Source: Gnetum montanum
Lineage: Eukaryota > Streptophyta > Gnetopsida > Gnetales > Gnetaceae
Length of the DNA stretch: 57,472 nt
Reading direction: 5' to 3'
Assembly: GCA_015680685.1 (NCBI GenBank)
Contig: MNCI01014373.1
Location: 604,686 to 662,157 of the forward strand
The notes under the pieces were generated by a model. The model was not told where the DNA came from and searched no databases. It was given only the letters and a program-made list of their open reading frames with translations. Below are positions 50,801 to 54,080 of the stretch, piece after piece; the stretch's first letter is position 1, and each line of letters starts with the position of its first letter. The translations under genes and the position numbers were made by a program.

Positions 50801-51867
50801 ATTGCAAGATGCTTATGGAACCAATCAATTTTTACAACACCTCAAATGCTGTCTTAAGCTTTGTTTTTTCCTTTCTTTTAAAAAAAAATATCAAACCCTC
50901 ATTGAGACAATCATGTAACGCCCCATGCAACCAACTTCGCTTGATGGCGAACTGGCAAAAGTAGTAGTGTTTGCCGAAGTCACTGTAATAAAAGTTAAGT
51001 ATCAAAGATCACTAAGGTAGTTGGTTAAGAAAAACCCAAATCCTACGATACTAATGAATAGCAACAGTTAACAATTAAATGAACGGCATCCGACTCCTGG
51101 ATAAAATTCTAAACCAATATGTGTTTAGTTCCTAAGAAACTGGATTTCAAAGCTATAATGTCGGACAAAGATTTATTGAACCCTTCACAATACCCGTTTG
51201 ACGATGACAAGGTTTTAGCCATAGCATGAGTATAAATTACAACAATAATGCCACCTAAGCACCAAACCATATTATAGAATCGTTACCCAGTAATTCCACA
51301 CACCCAAATACTTTAGCTAAAAACCATGATACTAAAATTTCCAGTGGCCTAAAATCATGCAAATTAACATACCATAACCTCTACGGAAGGAATAAAATTT
51401 CATTTTCAGTTTCATAACATCTTCTGAAAGATTTGAACATGAAATTTGCAAGCATTTGCAGGCAGAATCACCTTAAACATGGAATCAGAGCGTCCGCGGA
51501 GTCTATCCAGGTAGCGCAGGCCAAACCAGCGGCCAAAAGTGAAGCCAATCTGCAGCAAACGCCGAACAAACACAAATGGGCGTTGTCTGTACATGGCAGC
51601 AATCTTGTTTGGATCATAGTCGTCCATGAACTCTAAAGAGGGATCAAAAAGGTAGCCCGAATACTTGGAGAAAGTGTCTGATTCTTCCCAGATTTGATCG
51701 TTATTTTTCTCTGTCAAACTCCTGGTGGTGGATGGCTTCCCTCCCAGTTTCAGATTCAAAGTCACCGGGGAGAATCTGGATGAGAATCTTGGATCAACAG
51801 GGTGTAGTGGAAAACATTTTGTGCGATAAAAATTGCAGGCCAGAGAAGCTGAAACTGATATTGCCAT
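2721..51867 (-). CDS. ABC1/UbiB-type atypical kinase (ABC1K), plastid type, 10 exons, 3' end off window
   Basis: Join of ten exons on the minus strand gives about 375 codons in one frame with GT-AG introns and consistent phases. Visible family motifs: the KxGQ-like signature KIAQ (about residues 151-154), SSRPD across exons 3/4, an alanine-rich nucleotide loop AAASLGQ (about 211-217) in place of the usual glycine loop, the beta-3 lysine in VAVKVQ (about 233), the ExD motif EMD (281-283), and the catalytic loop HADPHPGN (about 356-363). The order matches ABC1K/ADCK/UbiB proteins, which regulate quinone and prenyl-lipid metabolism; plant plastid members sit in plastoglobules or thylakoids. The first ~40 residues are Ser/Arg-rich and nearly free of acidic residues, as in transit peptides. 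The expected DFG motif must begin in the next exon, which I could not find before base 1. The exact ABC1K subfamily is not resolved. Transposon insertions have swollen introns 2 and 6 without touching an exon. Confidence 0.93.
2945..2986 (-). CDS. ABC1K exon 9 (residues 326-339)
   Basis: 42 bases, GQKLSEVKDLHLVE, phase 0, acceptor gatttttgcag, donor GTAACT. It matches the family segment 'GekL.e.kdl.LV' between hinge and catalytic loop. Confidence 0.93.
3205..3295 (-). CDS. ABC1K exon 8 (residues 295-325)
   Basis: 91 bases: one base completing Ser295, then 30 codons, KLYGSLPDVMVPKMYLDLSS followed by KRVLVMEWIE. VLVMEW is the hinge-like strand conserved in the family. Acceptor tttgcag, donor GTAATA, ending phase 0. 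Confidence 0.95.
3296..4118. other. Intron 7 of ABC1K
   Basis: 823-base AT-rich intron between exons 8 and 7. A 63-codon open frame on the minus strand (3542-3733) shows no conservation with the kinase and no flanking splice signals in the right phase, so it is not treated as an exon. Apart from the duplication at its right end nothing else was recognised. Confidence 0.7.
3999..4132. repeat. 60-base direct duplication around an N, including the end of exon 7
   Basis: The segment aactgaaaatgaaagagaa...ttgcatgc occurs at about 3999-4058 and again at about 4073-4132. The copies are nearly identical (one has an extra A) and are separated by NC plus an A-run. The first copy repeats the last bases of exon 7 and its splice donor. 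The N at 4059 suggests two overlapping contig ends that were abutted rather than merged. Confidence 0.85.
4119..4162 (-). CDS. ABC1K exon 7 (residues 281-294 plus split codon), ExD motif
   Basis: A 44-base exon reading EMDYEREAQNGMQF then AG of a split codon. Acceptor ttcttgcag, donor GTAGAC. EMD is the ExD motif of ABC1 kinases. The split codon AG|T (Ser) is completed by exon 8, giving NGMQFS-KLYGSLPDV. The last 14 bases of this exon and its donor recur at 4045-4058 in a local duplication next to an N. Confidence 0.9.
4560..5592 (-). mobile_element. LINE copy F, 5'-truncated and internally deleted, poly(A) at 4560
   Basis: GC- and CpG-rich block within AT-rich intron 6. It contains the C-terminal half of the reverse transcriptase (5592-4882), then a 3' UTR with poly-G/C and the family 3' end (minus strand: TTAATATAATCCCAACC, TTTCTCGG, A-run). 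The zf-RVT and the extra downstream domains of the family are missing: RT is joined almost directly to the 3' UTR. The open frame and CpG content suggest one of the younger copies. Confidence 0.85.
4882..5592 (-). pseudogene. LINE reverse transcriptase, C-terminal half (copy F)
   Basis: 236 codons open on the minus strand. Starts at RQGDPLSPLLFIIAMD (RT block 4) and contains HYADDTMLFS with the intact YADD catalytic box (about 65 residues in), GLEINRTKS, YLGLPLF and FLSRKGRLLVA (thumb). The frame begins abruptly at the block-4 motif because the element is truncated there; the N-terminal fingers and endonuclease are absent, so it is a dead fragment despite the open frame. Confidence 0.9.
5587..5651. 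repeat. 22-23 bp direct repeat at the junction of two LINEs
   Basis: CCTCAaCCAGAACTAGGGA-AGGT occurs at 5587-5609 and, with one base missing, at 5630-5651. It sits where minus-strand copy F stops and plus-strand copy A begins. Confidence 0.75.
5763..8600 (+). pseudogene. LINE ORF2 remnant: AP-like endonuclease, reverse transcriptase, zf-RVT (copy A)
   Basis: Starts at an eroded codon (ATA for ATG) then KILSWNCRGQGSP and VVCLEETKVQ, the endonuclease N-terminus. SRIDHVWVN and ASDHRFI mark its C-terminal end (about 6320-6410). RT blocks: DPNGWSFEFF (6738), SRIVLIPKI (6861), CPIGVYNI (6936), KLDIKEAYDTISW (7110-7150), QGDPLSPYLFIIVMD (7260-7305), HYIDDTILFS (7375-7405), GLEINKGKS, YLGLPIY. WKGRLPEKLKVFLWLINH (about 8145-8200) is the zf-RVT start. 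Broken by numerous TAG/TGA stops and at least three frame changes. Confidence 0.85.
8560..9963 (+). pseudogene. Extra LINE reading frame (globular domain, coiled coil, J-like end), copy A
   Basis: Homologous to the better-preserved frame at 44830-46206. Visible pieces: MGEVILPLGHSLQDAEGFF and VPKSTLPKLWQEAMELVGRF (8740-8895), a charged Gln/Lys/Glu/Ala region with many stops (9240-9690, coiled-coil remnant), and a C-terminal piece CPCVFMDINYNT ... LHLD ... FQQAATFVDTERHR (9722-9890) ending in a stop at 9963. The J-domain HPD equivalent is HLD here. Domain names rest on comparison among the copies in this window. Confidence 0.7.
10281..12130 (+). mobile_element. LINE copy B, 5' part (RT), interrupted by the LTR element
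   Basis: 5'-truncated LINE starting after the endonuclease, directly behind the tail of copy A. RT signatures in scattered frames: KLDIAKAYDTV (about 11113), QGDPLSPYLFILVMDT (about 11296), EHYIDDMIIMTQ (about 11408-11445), EIGLQPN, YLGIPMF, then PPIGVINKINQIIQNFF. It breaks off at CTTAG (12131-12135), the target duplication of the LTR element, and resumes at 20392. Confidence 0.85.
12136..13472 (+). repeat. 5' LTR of the gag-protease element
   Basis: 1337 bases, TG...CA. Contains two 13-base units of the type TGTACGCCCAGCG near 12364-12392 and AATAAA at 13162-13167 as a polyadenylation signal. Nearly the same as 19034-20386. Confidence 0.93.
13478..13494 (+). other. Candidate primer-binding site of the gag-protease element
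   Basis: TGGCGCTAGAAGGAGGG starts five bases after the 5' LTR, the expected place for a tRNA primer site. It begins with TGG, complementary to a tRNA CCA end. The tRNA species was not identified. Confidence 0.6.
13684..13860 (+). repeat. Short tandem array TGCACGCTGAgat (12-14 bp units) between PBS and gag
   Basis: About eleven degenerate units with core CACGCTGA or CACGCTAA, separated by gatct, gattt or agcct spacers, lie in the untranslated leader. Related CAGCGTG / CACGCTG words also occur in both LTRs. Confidence 0.8.
13958..17337 (+). pseudogene. gag-protease polyprotein of the non-autonomous LTR element
   Basis: One frame from ATG 13958, broken only by a few TAG stops (14372, an early one before 14465, 14978) and a frame change at the N (15559). 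Gag core: LPQLTKYNGKGDPNAHLVTF (about 14845), MSLTGVALD-stop-YRALPRN (stop where Trp is expected), MLRQFVTRFKYNL, QAPLEPVQKFIQRW. Then 4-5 repeats of the peptide PFVIKVPP (15690-16050). Protease (about 16590-16940): RRVHVDDGVATNVVLYSVVD, NMILGRPWLAQQRA, SSPIHQEIRLPYEGG, as in Ty3/gypsy retropepsins, with the catalytic DS/TG triad read as DDG. The frame ends at TAG 17335-17337; no RT follows. Confidence 0.88.
17430..17880 (+). repeat. Degenerate tandem array with core TAAACT, downstream of the protease frame
   Basis: About twelve units of 30-45 bp built on GTCC(G/T)(C/G)...(A)TGAC/AAGAC-ATAAACT-(A/G)(G/A)CA. Typical units are GTCCGCTAAGACTATAAACT and GTCCGCTACGACACTAAACT. The same words occur inside the coding region at 15829-15855 and 15909-15935. 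No coding potential. Confidence 0.8.
17881..19033 (+). other. Non-coding 3' internal region of the gag-protease element
   Basis: About 1.15 kb between the repeat array and the 3' LTR. It holds an A-rich tract (18360-18450), two imperfect copies of a 'ggctttggct..ccaacagg..cctt/ctta aacactaaac' block (18570-18690) and a terminal purine tract. The position is where pol would be in an autonomous element; no pol remnants were seen. Confidence 0.65.
19034..20386 (+). repeat. 3' LTR of the gag-protease element
   Basis: 1353 bases, TG...CA, preceded by the purine tract AAAGAGGGGCCAA. Contains three TGTACGCCCAGCG-type units (about 19259-19298) where the 5' LTR has two, which accounts for most of the length difference. 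AATAAA at 20077-20082. Confidence 0.93.
20392..22551 (+). mobile_element. LINE copy B, 3' part (zf-RVT, extra frame, poly(A) end)
   Basis: Continues copy B after the second CTTAG (20387-20391). zf-RVT: WNGKLPKKIKCFAWLLTHG and DDKCSFCAAHREFMIHLFLH (about 20446-20620). Then the extra frame (about 20790-22178), 3' UTR, and the family end TTATTAATATAGCCCAAAC-TTTTCCC-A-run at 22516-22551. Imperfect target duplication: (a)n-tATCAAAAgTAt before the 5' start (about 10262-10280) and (a)n-cATCAAAAaTAa after the tail (22552 onwards). Confidence 0.85.
20790..22178 (+). pseudogene. Extra LINE reading frame, copy B
   Basis: Begins around PKVEVFRQKHELQSIVM, then YKQWRGDVTTFWGVQISM, DALANYLGVPVLGEVVLPSR, VPRSTLPPLWQDVGKLVEHY, QFGNGWKLQVMHFAFLRCMK. 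This is collinear with the frame in copy C (GHEILITESS, YLGAQIDGEVILPSTRG, VPRSSLPHLWARGADLVDRF, KLQGLHFAFLRCLK). After a charged coiled-coil stretch (21540-21900) comes CPYMVMNINRNVWWATLHRY ... SHPNKTKN ... FQEAATFMATPHQRE (21916-22120), the J-like end with HPN for HPD, with the stop at 22178. Broken by TAG stops in the middle. Confidence 0.75.
22552..23271. other. Intron 6 proximal segment, no feature recognised
   Basis: AT-rich intron sequence between LINE copy B and exon 6. No coding signal or repeat structure seen. Confidence 0.5.
23272..23307 (-). CDS. ABC1K exon 6 (residues 269-280)
   Basis: A 36-base micro-exon, AIVDEWASSLFR, with acceptor ctctctaacag and donor GTAATG, phase 0. It matches the family stretch 'vvDEwa..lf.E.DY' and leads directly into EMDY of exon 7, 19.1 kb away. 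Confidence 0.93.
23420..23572 (-). CDS. ABC1K exon 5 (residues 218-268), beta-3 lysine
   Basis: 51 codons, phase 0, acceptor aaattgttag, donor GTGTGG. It reads VYQARLRPNGELVAVKVQRP, which contains the nucleotide-binding lysine of VAVKVQ, then SLDVLILRLLAGYIRKAGK. It is separated from exon 4 by a 93-base intron. Confidence 0.96.
23666..23836 (-). CDS. ABC1K exon 4 (residues 161-217), alanine-rich loop
   Basis: 57 codons, phase 0, acceptor gtttaacag, donor GTACTG. It reads DVVPPEYLQELSLLQDRIAP and later EPVAAASLGQ. The latter is the alanine-rich loop that replaces the glycine-rich loop of ordinary kinases and is diagnostic for ABC1/UbiB proteins. Confidence 0.96.
24100..25290 (+). other. Degenerate sequence in intron 3, possibly an old LINE
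   Basis: Slightly more GC-rich than its surroundings, with several open plus-strand stretches (24177-24401, 24669-24854, 24856-25191). RRDFN near 24545 and a following MDRIVEFMD..DIQDLPL recall the endonuclease 'GDFN' region of LINEs, but no RT or tail was found. A short direct repeat (ttttgtgcatgttccaaaggtt, twice near 24155 and 24220) is present. The assignment is weak. Confidence 0.3.
25300..27133. other. Intron 3 remainder, AT-rich, nothing recognised
   Basis: AT-rich non-coding sequence between the degenerate block and exon 3. Short open frames on the minus strand (25298-25697, 26570-26761) have no recognisable motifs. Confidence 0.5.
27134..27172 (-). CDS. ABC1K exon 3 (residues 148-160), KxGQ-like motif
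   Basis: A 39-base micro-exon reading AFVKIAQAVSSRP between acceptor tgatacag and donor GTAAGT, phase 0 both ends. It carries the signature KxGQ motif of ABC1 kinases in the variant KIAQ (Ala for Gly). Intron 2 between it and exon 2 is 21.8 kb and contains the copia element, three LINE copies and the 163-base N block. Confidence 0.92.
27490..28545 (+). mobile_element. Old LINE-like sequence D, 5' part (possible ORF1), interrupted by the copia element
   Basis: Plus-strand open pieces at 27492-27746, 27928-28185 and 28186-28377. VPGSYIADALKVSHP and NDLVGTF..GSVFLRHACLGEENM resemble the N-terminal part of plant LINE ORF1 proteins, but no zinc knuckle is seen. A block of about 100 bases (27686-27790) is repeated at about 27945-28050 (caaggctct-tctttctgagacatgcangctt). 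The sequence stops at CTACT (28541-28545) and resumes at 34206. Confidence 0.4.
28546..28782 (-). repeat. 3' LTR of the copia element
   Basis: 237 bases, matching 33929-34205 apart from a missing repeat block. It is directly preceded on the minus strand by the polypurine tract TTGAGGGGGAG (plus strand ctccccctcaa, 28783-28793). Confidence 0.88.
29078..30150 (-). pseudogene. copia reverse transcriptase and RNase H
   Basis: RT: LYQLDVKNAFLNGDLEEEVY, MPPGFESSEK, VYKLKKSLYGLKQSPRAWFD, and the catalytic LIVYVDDIVVTGD (about 29755-29720), YFLGMEIAWS, KYILDLLKE. RNase H: YIDVDWAGSPTDRRSTNGCC and SWSKKHLVVARSSAEAKF region (29250-29100). Frameshifts between 29816 and 29753 and at 29490-29449 break the frame. 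Confidence 0.92.
30440..32579 (-). pseudogene. copia integrase region, interrupted by a solo LTR
   Basis: Pre-integrase: LWHYRSLGHANFRYLAKLFP and FHCEICQLSKHVRF (about 32240-32100). The frame breaks at the solo LTR (32043-31182) and resumes with a core integrase (WFVLFIDDHTWVTWLFLM, about 31115-31060; IDNAKEY; TPQQNGV; ARKNRHVLEVARSLM at 30862). PSRVLNFKTLCQ and FGCSTFVHI..KLDPKSEKCLFLGYS (about 30650-30560) are the C-terminal parts typical of copia integrase. Confidence 0.88.
31182..32043 (+). repeat. Solo gypsy-type LTR nested in the copia element (TSD ATCAC)
   Basis: 862 bases flanked by ATCAC (31177-31181 and 32044-32048), inserted in the copia integrase. Its body (about 31380-31490) and its end (gattcgtatggttaagcgta...ctcatca) match the LTR at 56170-56493, so it belongs to the same gypsy family. 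The start (TCTGATATCGGGG) has an eroded TG. The first 100 bases are rich in CGATATCG-like palindromes. No internal region is present, so it arose by LTR-LTR recombination. Confidence 0.85.
32580..33802 (-). pseudogene. copia gag and protease region
   Basis: Gag: SCPNYVQWSQLVLMYVRGKG (about 33630-33570), AKEIWDAAKEIFSDKENT, NVTQYFNLLLCQWQQLD. The zinc knuckle near 32975-32930 reads CEHSQKLGHTKDKC; the second zinc cysteine is replaced by Ser. The protease active site DSGAIDHMTGN is at about 32672-32638. Several stops interrupt the frame. Confidence 0.85.
33917..33928 (-). other. Primer-binding site of the copia element
   Basis: Minus strand TGGTATTAGAGC directly follows the 5' LTR. It differs by one base from TGGTATCAGAGC, the common initiator-tRNA-Met primer site of plant copia elements. 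Confidence 0.85.
33929..34205 (-). repeat. 5' LTR of the copia element
   Basis: 277 bases. Minus strand starts TGTAGAATGATTCTAGG. Contains repeats of a 'caactaattg(g/a)(c/g)' unit (34020-34110) that are more numerous than in the 3' LTR, explaining its greater length. The terminal CA is eroded (…TTTCTGA). Confidence 0.88.
34206..36140 (+). mobile_element. Old LINE-like sequence D, 3' part (RT remnants)
   Basis: Resumes after the copia element. NRHTKFFFQMAHASAAMNRI (about 34476-34535) is the usual pre-RT LINE motif. SMKNNKAQGPNKRPMEFFSS (about 34723), NDRPIGICKMILHILSKVL (about 34893) and IIASNHAKFVTNMSIQNQLI (about 34981) are RT blocks. Downstream frames are too eroded to read. A possible tail CACAAAAAACAATAATAAC lies near 36124. 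It does not share the 3' end of the main LINE family. Confidence 0.6.
36141..36814. other. Intron 2 segment, nothing recognised
   Basis: AT-rich sequence between LINE D and LINE E. No coding signal, LTR or repeat array was seen. Confidence 0.45.
37190..38640 (-). pseudogene. Extra LINE reading frame (globular, charged, J-like end), copy E
   Basis: Minus strand: KAMDLVERFFVHCGSTSKLQ and GTHFAFMQCLLLHQWINLPK (about 38300-38175), collinear with GADLVDRFFVQSGNGSKLQG-LHFAFLRCLKLGHQVNLP of copy C. A charged Arg/Glu/Lys-rich segment follows, then KDCSYVMLGINWYTLWDDLK (37400-37340) and a WLERFQNFHQVADLFKSKDD end (37265-37206), the J-like module with YLD for HPD. Stops and frame changes in the middle. 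Confidence 0.75.
38870..41340 (-). pseudogene. LINE ORF2 remnant: endonuclease, RT, zf-RVT (copy E)
   Basis: Endonuclease: a VCVQETKL-like start near 41300 and ITKSIVVEFFYLKLDHY. RT: HDIAKAYDSLEWFSLQHIML (39966-39907), QGDPLFPYLFIIAMDLMNDY (about 39790-39730), HYANDTIVTM (YADD eroded to YAND, about 39675-39650), GLQIN. Thumb: HWAKNFLSSKGKVVLAILVR (about 39400-39345). zf-RVT: WKGFLPEKIKMLLWLLER (about 38982-38928). Many stops. An LTR fragment with an N lies inside at 40896-40939. Confidence 0.8.
40896..40939 (+). repeat. Truncated gypsy LTR start ending at an N
   Basis: TGATGAGACGCGATATCGC then TGCACCGCGATATCGCG and TCGTCC, followed by N (40939). It matches the start of the LTR at 56170 (TGATGGGACACGATATCAC). 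Only about 43 bases remain before the N, after which LINE sequence resumes. Probably an LTR or whole element collapsed by the assembler. Confidence 0.65.
41417..41490. repeat. 32 bp tandem repeat (2.3 units)
   Basis: Units starting AGGTGTTTTGGGG at 41417 and 41449 and AGGTGTCTTG at 41481. It lies within a roughly 750-base stretch (41370-42120) that interrupts LINE copy E between ORF1 and endonuclease. The stretch ends with caagaataaagaatttc, an AATAAA signal, and could be part of an unrelated LTR, but no boundaries were found. Confidence 0.6.
42400..43262 (-). pseudogene. LINE ORF1 remnant with zinc knuckle (copy E)
   Basis: Minus strand: IRVLGVPWDLWTNSFLTALA and REFITFDKFVA (about 43240-43130), matching the ORF1 fragment at the left end, then CDYCGKVNHLVKEC (about 42970-42925), a CX2CX4HX4C knuckle, and a more C-terminal open stretch (42788-42546). 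The N-terminal part is missing. Confidence 0.75.
43310..44350. other. Intron 2 segment between LINE copies E and C
   Basis: AT-rich non-coding sequence. One 60-codon open frame (43506-43688, plus) has no recognisable motif. The tract ends at the target duplication of LINE copy C. Confidence 0.45.
44667..44829. other. Assembly gap (163 N)
   Basis: Run of N directly after a 16-base C homopolymer and directly before the extra LINE frame, in LINE copy C between zf-RVT and the globular domain. True length unknown. Confidence 0.99.
44830..46206 (+). pseudogene. Extra LINE protein: globular domain, coiled coil, DnaJ-like J module (best copy)
   Basis: Starts just after the N block. N-terminal domain (about 150 residues): GHEILITESSIASYLG, AQIDGEVILPSTRGLQDAK, VPRSSLPHLWARGADLVDRF, LQGLHFAFLRCLKLGHQVNL. 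It recalls, at low confidence, the 'putative plant transposon protein' domains. A Pro/Gly-rich linker with poly-C tracts follows, where the frame shifts by +1. Then a coiled coil rich in Glu/Gln/Arg/Ala (about 45560-45930) and a C-terminal 75-residue module: CPYLILGISCESSWAELRRH, TCFHPDAG, WESTMQGI-stop-QAASFM, DTEDHRNTL. The LGI, HPD and final helix with DxxHR match the layout of a J-domain. In-frame TAGs at 45626 and 46096; natural stop TAA 46204-46206. No function is proven. Confidence 0.72.
47207..47531. repeat. Two tandem copies of a ~160 bp unit
   Basis: GGCAATCCTTTGCC...AACAATCTTGATATTTTC at 47207-47365 and 47370-47531, differing by a few substitutions and small indels. Non-coding. It contains the inverted words ctctcatccc and gcatgagag. 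Confidence 0.9.
47906..48046. repeat. Three tandem copies of a 47 bp unit
   Basis: Units begin GGTTTCTTGTAACTAACT at 47906, 47953 and 48000. The first two are the same over the unit; the third differs at two positions (actagttgg, gactgttcg). Confidence 0.95.
48969..49013 (-). CDS. ABC1K exon 2 (residues 133-147)
   Basis: A 45-base micro-exon reading ERAAEFRALLVQLGP, preceded by acceptor atatacacag and followed by donor GTAAGT, both phase 0. It continues from RSDSMFK of exon 1 into the KIAQ motif of exon 3, matching the conserved stretch 'RA.ELR.LL..LGP.FVKI.Q' of the family. It lies 2.46 kb downstream of exon 1. Confidence 0.92.
49014..51471. other. Intron 1 of ABC1K
   Basis: 2.46 kb AT-rich intron between exons 1 and 2. 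I saw no transposon ends, RNA genes or long repeats. Confidence 0.6.
51472..51867 (-). CDS. ABC1K exon 1 (residues 1-132): start codon, transit peptide, N-terminal region
   Basis: The start ATG at 51867 has A at -3 and G at +4. The first part (MAISVSASLACNF...) is rich in Ser, Arg and Pro, typical of a chloroplast transit peptide. From about residue 75 it reads FMDDYDPNKIAAMY and RQRPFVFVRRLLQIG, the N-terminal helical extension seen before the kinase fold in plant ABC1K proteins. The exon ends phase 0 after RSDSMFK; the donor AAG|GTGATT is weaker than the others. This is the only long open frame in the right third of the window. Confidence 0.93.
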
Positions 51868-51926
51868 GATGACGATGTGGGTCTGCGTTCAAGCGCTTGC
51901 AGTACTGGTTAACGTACGTTTTACTC

Positions 51927-51933
51927 ATTTATA
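51927..51933 (-). promoter_or_regulatory. Candidate TATA box of the ABC1K gene
   Basis: On the minus strand TATAAAT lies 60 bases upstream of the ATG at 51867, giving a short 5' UTR of about 30 bases if transcription starts at the usual distance. A palindrome aacgtacgtt (51911-51920) lies between the box and the ATG. No experimental support. Confidence 0.45.
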
Positions 51934-52348
51934 CCTTCCCTGAACGAATTCTATCTATATACGATAGTTTCGCATGTGTCGCAGACACGATAATGCATTT
52001 TCTGAGGTTCTTGATTCGCGAAGAAAAACAGTTTAATCAACACAAAACCGCTCAACATACAAAAACCAAAACTTTGGCACTCACATTATATTTATTCTGT
52101 TGTATAGATGCCACCGATGCCAGACGAGAAGCAGCAGCACATAGTAGCGGTAAGGAAGTCCACCTAATACAGATTATGTAAACGACATTTTCTGGTCACT
52201 GACAGTGTTTATGCTTTTCCCAAAATTCATGCAAGAAGTGATCTTGGTTGTAAATCCATAGTTTGTCAAAGGTGTCGGACTTGAAAATAATATTAATAGG
52301 TAAAAAATTCAAAAGGACATCATATGCTTTACACAAGAACAACAGAAT

Positions 52349-52418
52349 GAATAAGTGTTTAATATCTTTCATATGAATAAGTGTTTAATATCTTTCATAT
52401 GAATAAGTGTTCGAATAA
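52349..52418. repeat. 26 bp tandem repeat (2.5 units)
   Basis: GAATAAGTGTTTAATATCTT-TCATAT at 52349 and 52375, then a partial third unit from 52401. Confidence 0.9.
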
Positions 52419-53254
52419 ATTCCTAAATAACGAATATCAAAGGGTGTAAGGGTTTGTTGATACAATGTTGTCCTAGAAAAGGGAAGAGCATGAAGAGCAT
52501 ACAAATTTTCATAGTATGTTATTAATGCACTTTCTATTGCCATCAACTTTTCTTGCTAGTTTAAAAAAAATATGTGAACCTCCTGCATGCCACATCATGT
52601 GATATGTATATCATGCTCATGGTATCACATGGCTTCCACTCAATCTCTCACGTCAAACAAAAACAGTCAAAAATTCCCAGTTTAAACCATGAAATAAAAT
52701 CAAACCAGAAGTTACCAAATTCATTCCAGGCAACTCTTCTGTATTTACGCCATTGCAGATGCTCACATTCGTCTTTTCAAACTCTATTTCAAAGAAATTC
52801 ATTTGAAACAACTTTGCTTTGTTCTCTTACAGAGGAGGGCATTCATTGCAGAAAACTCTGCTTTGAAATTATTGATCACATGTAACTCTCCTTTGTTTGC
52901 TTACCAACAAGCCCTCAACAACTACAGAACTCATAGTATTTCACTGTTACTGTGGCATATTTGAGTTCGTATGGACAGCAAAGAGAACACATTCAAGGAA
53001 TTAGGAAAGGTAAAACTATTTTTGCCAATTAGAAGCAACTCTACAATAATTTTCTATTTGACAAATAACAATGTTCAATGTTCTTTTTGAAAACCCTGTA
53101 TCTCTTTTTCAAACTATAACCAATTTGCAACAAAGAGCTTAAGCTAGCAAAATAATGCTGCTGCAGGTTAAGTTTCTCAGCTATGATAAAAAAAAAACAA
53201 TTGAATCACTCTTTAGCTCTGTAAAGAATAAAGTCATACATATAGCAGTGTTAG

Positions 53255-53398
53255 ATACAGATTATTTAACCCAAAGAAAGTCGTCCATATAGCAATATTA
53301 GATACCGATTATTTAACCAAAACAACATACAGATTATTTAACCCAAAGAAAGTCGTCCATATAGCAATATTAGATACCGATTATTTAACCAAAACAAC
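53255..53398. repeat. Tandem duplication of a 72 bp unit
   Basis: ATACAGATTATTTAACCCAA...ACCAAAACAAC repeated at 53255-53326 and 53327-53398, practically without differences. A related, shorter half-unit (tatagcagtgttagatac) precedes it at 53241. Confidence 0.9.
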
Positions 53399-53497
53399 AC
53401 CGTTGGTATATTCTTTGTGAGAAGATAACCTTCTTTTTCTTCGTATCAAAAACAAGTACAATCAATACAAAAATAATAAAGAATCAGACCATCCAAA

Positions 53498-54080
53498 TCA
53501 CAACATATTTTCTATATTCAAACAGTCCATCAAACCCTTTCTGGCATCTTCAATGCTTCCTAATTTTGCATAAATGTTTATGAGGCAACTATGAATGAAA
53601 GCATCAGCATAGAAAACCCTTGCTATTAGCATACAATGCATAGATCTAGCTATTTTTACATCTGTCAACTCCCCAAATGATGACAAAATCACAACAAAAG
53701 TATTTGCATTCAACTTGGCTTTATGTAGTGATAACATGTCTTCGAAAATATTAATAGTAGTCTCTCCACTTTATCTGGATGTTCTTACATCTATCAAATT
53801 TCCAAATGGTGGCAAAATCACAACAAAAGTATTTGCATTCATCTCCACTTTATCTTGCAACAATATTTCTTTAAAAAATTAATTGCAATCTCCCTCATCC
53901 CATTTTTCACATAGCCCATAATTGCTCTATTCCAAAAAAACATCTTTATATGGTATCATCCCAAAAACCCTAAACCCTTGATCAACCTTCTCACTCATGA
54001 AATAGCCAATAATAAGGGAGTTCCATGAAATCATATCCTCTTGAATCACTTTTTGAAACAATTTCTCCATTTTCTATATA
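53498..54080 (-). pseudogene. PPR-protein pseudogene fragment
   Basis: Minus strand reads pentatricopeptide repeats: DMISWNSLIIGYFM (about 54035-53990), MIPYKDVFFWNRAIMGYVKN (about 53965-53905), then LNANTFVVILSSFGELTDVK, IARSMHCMLIARVFYADAFI and HSCLINIYAKLGSIEDARKG (53737-53540). 'WN..I.GY', 'N.FTF..IL..' and 'D.F...LI.MYAK.GSI.DAR' are the classic PLS-type PPR patterns. Frames are broken and a part is duplicated (NANTFVVIL occurs at about 53830 and again at about 53710). Fragment only; no start, tail or DYW domain. Confidence 0.8.

Larger units (their letters stand above)
51868..53497. other. 5' flank of ABC1K, no gene recognised
   Basis: Contains the candidate TATA box, the 26-bp repeat at 52349-52418 and the 72-bp duplication at 53255-53398. 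Open frames at 51897-52181 and 52574-52885 (plus) have no recognisable motif and look fortuitous. Confidence 0.5.

Noticed and set aside
51433-51636. Plus-strand open frame opposite exon 1
   Set aside because: It is the antisense shadow of the ABC1K first exon and has no motif of its own.
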